In this document: positions 1 to 6,184 of the stretch, in pieces
Numbering within the stretch: position 1 is the stretch's first letter
Layout: every line of letters begins with the position of its first letter
Origin: Desulfobulbus sp.
Lineage (GTDB): Bacteria; Desulfobacterota; Desulfobulbia; Desulfobulbales; Desulfobulbaceae
Reading direction: 5' to 3'
Assembly: GCA_017998195.1 (NCBI GenBank)
Contig: JAGODN010000158.1
Coordinates: 1 to 6,184, forward strand
Length of the DNA: 6,184 nucleotides
The notes under the pieces: model-generated
Seen by the model: the letters and a program-made list of their open reading frames with translations, nothing else
Databases searched by the model: none
Told to the model about the DNA's origin: nothing
Made by a program: the position numbers and the translations under genes

Positions 1-1062
1 GACCATGAGCGGGCCGTAGATGATCCCGAGCAGGCCGAACAGGCTGAGCCCGCCGATGATGGCGAGCAGCACGAGCAGCCGGTGCATCTGTTCCTGGCCG
101 GGGAAAAAACGCGGCCGCACCCAGAAGCGTTCCACCAGCACCACGGCCGCGTGATAGGCGAGCACCACCGCGGCCTGGCCGACCATGCCGTTCAGGAGGA
201 ACACCACCGCCGCCGGCACCAGCACCAGGCCCGCGCCGAAAATCGGCAGGAAGGCCAGCACGCCGATGAGCACGCCGTACAGCACCGGCGCCCGCACGTC
301 GAGCAGGGTGAACAGCAGGCCGCCGAGGGTGCCCTGGGCCAGGGCGTTGAGGCCGTTGCCCACCAGGATGACGCCGGCGAGTTCCGTGAACCGGTCGGCC
401 AGCAGCCTGTTCTGCCGGACCGGCAGGGGAGAGAGGCGGGCAAGGAAACCGTTGAGCCGCTCGAACTCCATGAGCAGGAAAAAGGTGACCATCAGCAGCA
501 GGCAGAAGCGCACCGCAAAATGGAGGATGTTGGCCGCCCAGGCCGAGGCCTGGGTGTAGATGAAGGCGCCGATGTTGCGGCTGAAACCCGAGAACAGGGC
601 GATCAGGTCCGGCGGCTCGAATTTCACCCCGAAACCGGCGAGTACCGCTTGTGCCTCGATCAGCAATGTATTATTGAGCATGAATTGCTGCAGTTTGATC
701 AGCACGTTGCGGTCCCTGCCGAACTGGTACAGGTTCACCGCCTCGGTGGTGCACTCGCTGATCACCAGGGTGAGCGGCACGAACACGATCAGGGTGATGA
801 GCGTGCAGGTCAGCAGGGCGGCCGCCCAGGGCGGGGTCCAGTGACCGAGGCGGAGATACGCCGGCCGGAACACCCCGGCAAGCAGAAAGGAGAGCACCAG
901 GAACTGCCAGAACGGCCAGAGAATCCAGCCGAGGACGAGCGCGCTGAGGACGAGCAGGGCCAGGAAGAACCGCGCCTGGAACGGCTCGATCCGCCGGCCG
1001 GACGGTTTCCCGCCCGGATCGGGCGGCATGGCTCTGGAGGGCTGGACGACGGGTGCGGGCAT
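1..1062 (-). CDS. AI-2E/PerM-family transporter, C-terminus cut by window edge
   Basis: Reading the minus strand from the ATG at 1062 gives 354 codons with no stop before the left edge. The protein is a polytopic inner-membrane protein. After a Pro-rich, basic N-terminus (about 1-28) come hydrophobic segments near residues 31-66, 79-102, 176-198, 228-290, 296-312 and 328-354, with a long soluble stretch at 103-175. The C-terminal half carries the family's recognisable pattern: LPIFGAGLVLVPAA (272-285), a charged ERFWVRPRFF patch (311-320), and GGLSLFGLLGIIYGPL (337-352). Members of this family (PF01594) export small molecules or ions; the substrate cannot be told from sequence. No good Shine-Dalgarno precedes 1062, and Met12 is a possible alternative start. 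It is transcribed divergently from the aminotransferase gene. The last visible residues lie in the final conserved membrane segment, so only a short tail should be missing. Confidence 0.85.
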   Translation of the reverse strand, partial: MPAPVVQPSRAMPPDPGGKPSGRRIEPFQARFFLALLVLSALVLGWILWPFWQFLVLSFLLAGVFRPAYLRLGHWTPPWAAALLTCTLITLIVFVPLTLVISECTTEAVNLYQFGRDRNVLIKLQQFMLNNTLLIEAQAVLAGFGVKFEPPDLIALFSGFSRNIGAFIYTQASAWAANILHFAVRFCLLLMVTFFLLMEFERLNGFLARLSPLPVRQNRLLADRFTELAGVILVGNGLNALAQGTLGGLLFTLLDVRAPVLYGVLIGVLAFLPIFGAGLVLVPAAVVFLLNGMVGQAAVVLAYHAAVVLVERFWVRPRFFPGQEQMHRLLVLLAIIGGLSLFGLLGIIYGPLMV

Positions 1063-1169
1063 GGCAGCGGATGGGCGGCAGGGGTTGGAATGGCGCCATG
1101 GTACCCACTCCGGCCGCAAAAGAAAACGGAAACCGGTTTGCACACAACCCGAGCACACAGGATGACGAG
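1063..1169. other. divergent intergenic region
   Basis: This 107-bp gap between two divergently transcribed genes must hold both promoters, or the plus-strand one plus a weak minus-strand one. It contains an 8-bp palindrome TGGCGCCA at 1091-1098 overlapping CCATGG and GGTACC, and an A-rich patch near 1118-1132. I see no convincing -35/-10 pair. A TTGCAC at 1138-1143 lacks a -10 at a workable distance. Confidence 0.4.
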
Positions 1170-2255
1170 ATGTTGCACAAGGAACTTGACGTAGCACTGC
1201 ACAAAGCCTCCGCCGACCAGCTGAAACCCCGACCCGACGAGAACAGCCTGGGCTTCGGCCAGCACTTCACCGACCACATGTTCACCATGCGCTGGAACCG
1301 GGCCCAGGGCTGGTACGATGCCCGCATCGAGCCGTACGGGCCTTTTTCCCTCGACCCGGCGGCCATGGTGTTCCATTACGGCCAGGCCATCTTCGAGGGC
1401 ATGAAGGCCTACCGCGGCGGGGACAACGAGATCTTCCTGTTCCGGCCCATGGACAACCTCAACCGCATGAACCAGTCGGCGGTGCGCATGTGCATGCCCC
1501 GCTTCCCGGCCGAGCGCGTGCTCGCGGCCCTGCGCGCCATGGTCTACCTGGACAGGGACTGGGTGCCGGCGAGCAAGGGGGCGACCCTGTACATCCGCCC
1601 GACCATGATCGCCACCGAGCCGGCGGTGGGCCTGCGCCCCTCGGAGGAATACCTCCTGTTCATCATCTGCTGCCCGGTGGGCGCCTACTATCCCGAGGGG
1701 TTCAGCCCGACCAGAATCTACGTGGAGGACCGCTACGTGCGCGCCGTGCCCGGCGGCGTGGGCAACGCCAAGACCGCCGGCAACTACGCCGCCAGCCTGC
1801 GCGCCCAGACCGAGGCCCACGACCGGGGCTATACCCAGGTGCTGTGGCTGGACGCGGTCGAGCGGCGCTACGTGGAGGAGGTGGGCACCTCGAACATCTT
1901 CTTCGTGATCGATGACGAACTCATCACCCCGCCGCTCGAGGGCTCCATCCTGCCCGGCGTGACCCGCGACTCGGTGCTGCAGCTGGCCCGCGACTGGGGC
2001 TGGCGGGTGAGCGAGCGGCGGCTGGCCATCGACGAGGTGATCGCCGCCGGCGAGTCCGGGGCCCTGCAGGAGAGCTTCGGCACGGGCACGGCCGCGGTGA
2101 TCTCGCCGGTGGGCGAGTTCTGTTACCGCGACAAGCATATCCAGATCAACGGCGGCCGGGTCGGCGAACGCGCCCGCCGCCTCTACGACGAACTCCAGGC
2201 CATCCAGTTCGGCCTCCGGGAAGACCCGCACAACTGGCGGGTCAGCGTCGGCTGA
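1170..2255 (+). CDS. ilvE: branched-chain amino acid aminotransferase (class IV, type II)
   Basis: This is a PLP enzyme of 361 aa that interconverts valine, leucine and isoleucine with their 2-oxo acids using glutamate/2-oxoglutarate, the last step of branched-chain amino acid synthesis in the cytosol. It belongs to the longer, eukaryote-like type II subgroup, shown by the N-terminal FGQHFTDHMF (29-38), YGQAIFEGMKAYR (70-82) and YIRPTMIATEPAVGLRPS (141-158). The PLP-binding lysine is K201 in GGVGNAKTAGNYAAS. The cofactor-contacting EEVGTSNIF follows at 236-244, and the phosphate-binding GTGTAAV lies further on. The reading frame stays open back to 1053, but the ATG at 1170 is preferred: AGGA at 1159-1162 is 7 nt upstream, the length suits the family, and the residues encoded upstream look like non-coding G+C-rich sequence. 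The gene appears monocistronic. A hairpin lies about 47 nt after its stop. Confidence 0.93.
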   Translation: MLHKELDVALHKASADQLKPRPDENSLGFGQHFTDHMFTMRWNRAQGWYDARIEPYGPFSLDPAAMVFHYGQAIFEGMKAYRGGDNEIFLFRPMDNLNRMNQSAVRMCMPRFPAERVLAALRAMVYLDRDWVPASKGATLYIRPTMIATEPAVGLRPSEEYLLFIICCPVGAYYPEGFSPTRIYVEDRYVRAVPGGVGNAKTAGNYAASLRAQTEAHDRGYTQVLWLDAVERRYVEEVGTSNIFFVIDDELITPPLEGSILPGVTRDSVLQLARDWGWRVSERRLAIDEVIAAGESGALQESFGTGTAAVISPVGEFCYRDKHIQINGGRVGERARRLYDELQAIQFGLREDPHNWRVSVG

Positions 2256-2301
2256 ACACCCCGGTTCTTCCCTCCCCCCGCAAGTTTTCCACAGATCTCA
2301 A

Positions 2302-2334
2302 AGGGTTGGGCGAAACATTTTTTCGCCCGACCCT
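2302..2334 (+). terminator. hairpin after ilvE, probable weak terminator
   Basis: A 14-bp stem (2302-2315 with 2321-2334, one G-U pair) closes a 5-nt CATTT loop, 46 nt after the ilvE stop codon. The T run that should follow is imperfect: three C residues, then TTGATTTTT at 2338-2346. It could end ilvE transcription, or act as a DNA palindrome next to the groE promoter, whose candidate -35 begins at 2335. The inverted repeat is certain; the terminator role is inferred. Confidence 0.55.
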
Positions 2335-2366
2335 CCCTTGATTTTTCCCGAAGCCGCACTACTGTA
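2335..2366 (+). promoter_or_regulatory. candidate groESL promoter, heat-shock-like -35
   Basis: CCCTTGAT at 2335-2342 closely matches the sigma-32 -35 pattern (CCCTTGAA). Fourteen bases later CACTACTG (2357-2364) only partly resembles the sigma-32 -10 (CCCCATNT). The same stretch can be read as a housekeeping promoter: TTGATT (2338-2343), 16-bp spacer, TACTGT (2360-2365). Either would give a groES leader of about 130 nt. No CIRCE operator (TTAGCACTC-N9-GAGTGCTAA) is present in the gap. Confidence 0.45.
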
Positions 2367-2411
2367 TGCGCTGTTTGAAGACTGAAGCTTCGTTTTCGTC
2401 CGACCAATACG

Positions 2412-2461
2412 GTTTGCCCCGACCGTAGGACAGCAAACACCAATCGGGGCAAACACTTTTT
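2412..2461 (+). promoter_or_regulatory. groES leader hairpin, attenuator-like
   Basis: An 11-bp perfect inverted repeat, GTTTGCCCCGA (2412-2422) and TCGGGGCAAAC (2444-2454), encloses 21 nt. Two bases later comes a run of five T (2457-2461). In RNA this resembles an intrinsic terminator with a large loop, placed about 28 nt before the groES ribosome binding site. GCAAACAC occurs twice, at 2433-2440 and 2449-2456, so the GTTTGC part of the 5' arm could pair with either copy. A DNA operator is the alternative reading. Confidence 0.5.
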
Positions 2462-2501
2462 CTATCCGTTTACTCAAAAAAGGAAGACAGGAGGAGTATC
2501 C

Positions 2502-2792
2502 ATGAAGATTCGTCCGCTGAATGACCGCATCCTGGTCAAGAGACTGGAAGGAGAGGAAAGAACCGCAGGCGGGATCATCATCCCCGACTCGGCCAAGGAG
2601 AAGCCGGCCGAGGGCGAGGTGGTGGCCGTCGGCCCGGGCAAGCTCAACGACGCCGGAGAGCGGGTCGCCATGGATGTGGCGGTCGGCGACCGCGTGCTGT
2701 TCTCCAAGTACGGCGGCAGCGAAGTGAAGCTGGACGGTGAGGATTTCCTCATCATGCGCGAGGACGACATCCTCGGCGTCATCCAGGCCTGA
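2502..2792 (+). CDS. groES: co-chaperonin GroES (Hsp10)
   Basis: The 96-aa protein is a full-length chaperonin-10. Seven copies form the lid that closes the GroEL folding chamber in the cytosol during the ATP cycle. It starts MKIRPLNDRILVKR. The mobile loop that docks on GroEL spans about residues 16-33 and contains GGIIIPD (23-29). The conserved VGDRVLFSKYGG (61-72) and the terminal MREDDILGVI (85-94) follow. The ATG at 2502 has a textbook AGGAGG at 2489-2494 with 7-nt spacing. groEL begins 46 bp after its stop with no terminator between, so the two are cotranscribed. The leader upstream carries a candidate promoter and a hairpin. The C-terminal motif resembles Desulfobacterota GroES more than enterobacterial GroES, which is a recalled comparison. 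Confidence 0.98.
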   Translation: MKIRPLNDRILVKRLEGEERTAGGIIIPDSAKEKPAEGEVVAVGPGKLNDAGERVAMDVAVGDRVLFSKYGGSEVKLDGEDFLIMREDDILGVIQA

Positions 2793-2838
2793 TCCACAGA
2801 TGCCCATTCACACGATATAACGCAAGGAGACTGACAAC

Positions 2839-4494
<1,656 letters not shown>

Positions 4495-4527
4495 GCCGCT
4501 CGCAGCCCGAGTACGCTGCTGTACCCC

Positions 4528-4566
4528 GGCCCCGCCCGCTGCCCCGGCAGCGGGCGGGGCCTTTTT
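4528..4566 (+). terminator. strong intrinsic terminator of groESL
   Basis: A perfect 16-base G+C-rich inverted repeat (4528-4543 and 4546-4561) forms a stem with a tiny loop. It is followed directly by five T (4562-4566). It lies 33 nt after the groEL stop and separates the operon from the downstream tRNA promoter. Confidence 0.95.
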
Positions 4567-4611
4567 CGTTGCCGCCGCGGCCGGGAACGGGCCGGACCTG
4601 CCGCTTTCCTG

Positions 4612-4640
4612 TTGACAAGCGGGGGGAAATGGGGCACATT
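4612..4640 (+). promoter_or_regulatory. probable sigma-70 promoter of the tRNA gene
   Basis: A consensus TTGACA (4612-4617) is followed after 17 bp by CACATT (4635-4640), a poor -10 matching at three of six positions. The bases after it (GGTCCGGC, 4641-4648) are G+C-rich, as in stringently controlled stable-RNA promoters. The inferred start near 4647 gives a leader of about 29 nt. That leader holds a small hairpin: CAAGC 4650-4654 with GCTTG 4661-4665. Confidence 0.6.
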
Positions 4641-4675
4641 GGTCCGGCTCAAGCGAACCGGCTTGCGCACAGATC

Positions 4676-4752
4676 GGCGATGTAGCTCAGCTGGTGAGAG
4701 CATACGGCTCATATCCGTAGTGTCCGGGGTTCAAGTCCCTGCATCGCCACCA
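4676..4752 (+). tRNA. tRNA-Met (anticodon CAT), probable integration target
   Basis: The 77-nt cloverleaf is complete. The acceptor GGCGATG (4676-4682) pairs perfectly with CATCGCC (4742-4748). The D stem is GCTC/GAGC. The anticodon stem TACGG/CCGTA encloses loop CTCATAT with anticodon CAT. The variable loop has 5 nt. The T stem CGGGG/CCCTG has one G-U pair around TTCAAGT. A discriminator and an encoded CCA follow. The perfectly paired acceptor end excludes initiator tRNA, which has an unpaired first position. Elongator Met is most likely; the CAU-reading tRNA-Ile that is modified by TilS is the alternative and is not settled by eye. An integrase gene follows in the same direction 88 bp later, so the 3' part of this tRNA is the likely attachment site, with the element restoring the tRNA sequence. 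Confidence 0.93.
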
Positions 4753-4761
4753 TTAACACGC

Positions 4762-4779
4762 GTAACCCTTCGGGATTAC
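4762..4779 (+). other. UUCG-loop hairpin in the tRNA trailer
   Basis: GTAACC (4762-4767) and GGATTAC-type bases (4774-4779) form a short stem capped by C-UUCG-G, with one C-A mismatch. It lies 9 nt after the tRNA CCA. It has no T run, so a processing or stabilising role in the tRNA 3' trailer is more likely than termination. Confidence 0.45.
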
Positions 4780-4788
4780 TCGACATAT

Positions 4789-4860
4789 AAGCCCGGATTA
4801 GTGCCTCTGGTACAAGAATTTTGTACACGGAGGTGGTCTAATGCGGGCTTTTCCTTTTTT
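4789..4860 (+). promoter_or_regulatory. extended hairpin over the integrase start, with T-rich tail
   Basis: Bases 4789-4801 pair with 4838-4850 at 12 of 13 positions. Inside, 4804-4809 pair with 4828-4833 and 4810-4815 with 4821-4826, closing a 5-nt loop (GAATT). The integrase Shine-Dalgarno GGAGGT (4829-4834) and ATG (4841-4843) both lie in the 3' arm. TTTTCCTTTTTT follows at 4849-4860. The structure therefore looks like an intrinsic terminator and, at the same time, a translation-blocking hairpin. A TATAAG -10-like box at 4786-4791 overlaps its base but has no -35 at a suitable distance. Confidence 0.6.
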
Positions 4861-6184
4861 ATTCCGGCATCCGGCTTCTGGGCTGCTATATTTCCGGTTG
4901 TCGGTGCCGCCGCAGTACCGGGCGGCACTTGGAAAAACTGAACTGAAGCGTTCGCTTCGCACCTACGACAAGCGAATTGCCGTGACCATCGCGGCGCGGC
5001 TATATCTGGAGGCGCAACAGCTTTTCAGCGAACTTGACCAAGGGGAGACGATGAAGCGACACAACGCCGACATTCAAAGAATCACCATTGGCGAAATCAC
5101 CACGCCCTCCGGGATCACGGCAAAGGATGTCACCATTGATACCGGCGACCATGACCGGGACACTGAACTTGCCCGCAAGCTCATTGGCGGCACCTCTCCC
5201 ACCGTCAACGTCCCTGCTCCATCTACCGCCGATTCAATAAAGCTGGCCGATGCCCTGAAGAAATACCGCGCCGAAAAACAACGTGAGGGCAGTTGGGCAG
5301 ACTCAACCCTTGTCGAGCATGAGGCATTACACCATCTGCTAGTTCAGGTGATCGGCAATCCCGACATCTCGACAATCACGCACAAGCAAGCGCGGGAGTT
5401 CAAGGAAATTCTTCTCCAGCTGCCGTCCAACATGACCAAGGGCCGCTACAAGGGTAAGTCCGTCAAGCAGCTGCTCGCCATGAGCATACCGGATGAAAGC
5501 CGCATGGCCCCCCGCACCGTCAACGAACGACTCCAGCGATTGAGCAGCTTTTTCCTGTGGTCGGTGCGTCACGGTTACTGTTCCGTCAACGTGTTCGATG
5601 GTCTGAAGCTGCGAATTTCCAAGCGGGCATCTGAGGAACGCGCCGTCTTTGATAACGCCGATCTTCAAACCCTCTTTGACCGCCAGCACTTCAACCGCGA
5701 CCGACTGAAACCGTTCCAATACTGGTGTACGTTGCTGGCCCTGTTCACTGGCGGCAGGGCGGGAGAGATTGCCCAGCTTCGGACCTGTGATGTTTTCGAG
5801 CAAGACGGCATCCACGCTATCCGCATTACCGATGAAGCGGGCCGCTTGAAAACGCTTTCGTCCCGCCGGGAAATACCAATCCACCCGGCCCTGATCGAAA
5901 ATGGTTTTCTGGAGTATGTCGCCAGCATCCGGGCCGATGGCCATGAGCAACTTTTTCCTGACGCCCACGGCAACGTCAATGGTGCCGGTGACCGGGTAAG
6001 CAGGTGGTTCGCCCACTATCGGAAAAGACTCGGTGTCGGCCCTGCGAAGAAAGGAGACGGGCCGTCTAAGTGCTTCCACTCGTTCCGGCACTGCGTTGCC
6101 AATGGCCTGAAGCAAGCAGGAGTTGAGCAGCTGACCATTTCTCAAATCCTCGGCCATGGCGACCAGCACATGTCTACTGGCAGG
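4841..6184 (+). CDS. tyrosine-recombinase integrase, C-terminus cut by window edge
   Basis: The open frame runs 448 codons from the ATG at 4841 to the right edge. The product is a site-specific recombinase that would insert and excise the element at the tRNA. Residues about 3-60 (FLFRHPASGLLYFRLSVPP, then SLRTYDKRIA) match the N-terminal domain type called DUF6538. A SAM-like core-binding domain spans about 130-255, and the catalytic domain follows. Visible catalytic residues are R306 (TGGRAGEI), K337 (LKTLSSRREIPIH), H413 and R416 (FHSFRH), and H439 (LGHG). The nucleophilic tyrosine should lie at about the next residue, just outside the window. GGAGGT at 4829-4834 with 6-nt spacing supports this start. 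A second ATG at 5051 (residue 71) also has a purine-rich AGGGGAG before it, but starting there would lose the N-terminal domain. Codons ending in A or T are clearly more common than in groEL, consistent with acquired DNA. Confidence 0.93.
   Translation, partial: MRAFPFLFRHPASGLLYFRLSVPPQYRAALGKTELKRSLRTYDKRIAVTIAARLYLEAQQLFSELDQGETMKRHNADIQRITIGEITTPSGITAKDVTIDTGDHDRDTELARKLIGGTSPTVNVPAPSTADSIKLADALKKYRAEKQREGSWADSTLVEHEALHHLLVQVIGNPDISTITHKQAREFKEILLQLPSNMTKGRYKGKSVKQLLAMSIPDESRMAPRTVNERLQRLSSFFLWSVRHGYCSVNVFDGLKLRISKRASEERAVFDNADLQTLFDRQHFNRDRLKPFQYWCTLLALFTGGRAGEIAQLRTCDVFEQDGIHAIRITDEAGRLKTLSSRREIPIHPALIENGFLEYVASIRADGHEQLFPDAHGNVNGAGDRVSRWFAHYRKRLGVGPAKKGDGPSKCFHSFRHCVANGLKQAGVEQLTISQILGHGDQHMSTGR

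Noticed and set aside
1053..1169. N-terminal extension of ilvE to the ATG at 1053
   Set aside because: It would overlap the transporter start, has no good ribosome binding site and adds residues absent from the family; 1170 fits better.
82..1194. Plus-strand open frame of 370 codons over the transporter
   Set aside because: It is antisense to the AI-2E-family gene, rich in His, Gln, Glu and Gly without any domain, typical of a reverse-frame shadow in G+C-rich DNA.
810..2231. Minus-strand open frame of 473 codons over ilvE
   Set aside because: It is low-complexity Ala/Gly/His-rich sequence antisense to a clear aminotransferase and spans into the divergent gene in another frame.
2256..2501. 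CIRCE (HrcA) operator upstream of groES
   Set aside because: I looked for TTAGCACTC-N9-GAGTGCTAA; the inverted repeats present have unrelated sequence and spacing.
4612..4941. Plus-strand open frame crossing the tRNA and the integrase start
   Set aside because: It reads straight through a complete tRNA gene and lies in a different frame from the integrase; it has no recognisable content.
5339..6169. Minus-strand open frame of 276 codons over the integrase
   Set aside because: The plus strand here encodes the integrase with its catalytic R, K, HxxR and H residues in register, so the minus frame is a shadow.

Overview
The window is an ordinary bacterial chromosome segment of high G+C content, interrupted at its right end by the edge of an integrated mobile element. 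GroES and GroEL resemble those of Desulfobacterota (former Deltaproteobacteria), for example the GroES ending MREDDILGVI. A gammaproteobacterium remains possible; this placement is recalled resemblance, not a search.

Layout. Positions 1-1062 (minus strand) hold most of an AI-2E/PerM-family membrane transporter whose C-terminus runs off the left edge. A 107-bp divergent gap separates it from a plus-strand class IV, type II branched-chain amino acid aminotransferase (1170-2255). The 246-bp gap before groES holds two strong inverted repeats and a candidate heat-shock-type promoter. groES (2502-2792) and groEL (2839-4494) form the usual bicistron, closed by a very strong intrinsic terminator at 4528-4566. 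A promoter at 4612-4640 drives a complete tRNA with anticodon CAT (4676-4752, CCA encoded).

Eighty-eight bases after the tRNA a tyrosine-recombinase integrase begins (4841) and runs off the right edge just before its expected catalytic tyrosine. A tRNA gene followed directly by an integrase is the classic left end of a tRNA-targeting integrative element, so the host chromosome probably stops at or near the tRNA 3' end and the rest of the element lies outside the window.

The housekeeping genes need little comment. The two most interesting signals are RNA-scale. The integrase ribosome binding site and start codon are buried in a 62-nt near-continuous hairpin followed by a T-rich run. The groES leader contains a terminator-like hairpin whose 5' arm can also pair with a second, shorter partner. 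No wholly new multi-gene system is visible here; if one exists it would be cargo of the element, beyond position 6184.
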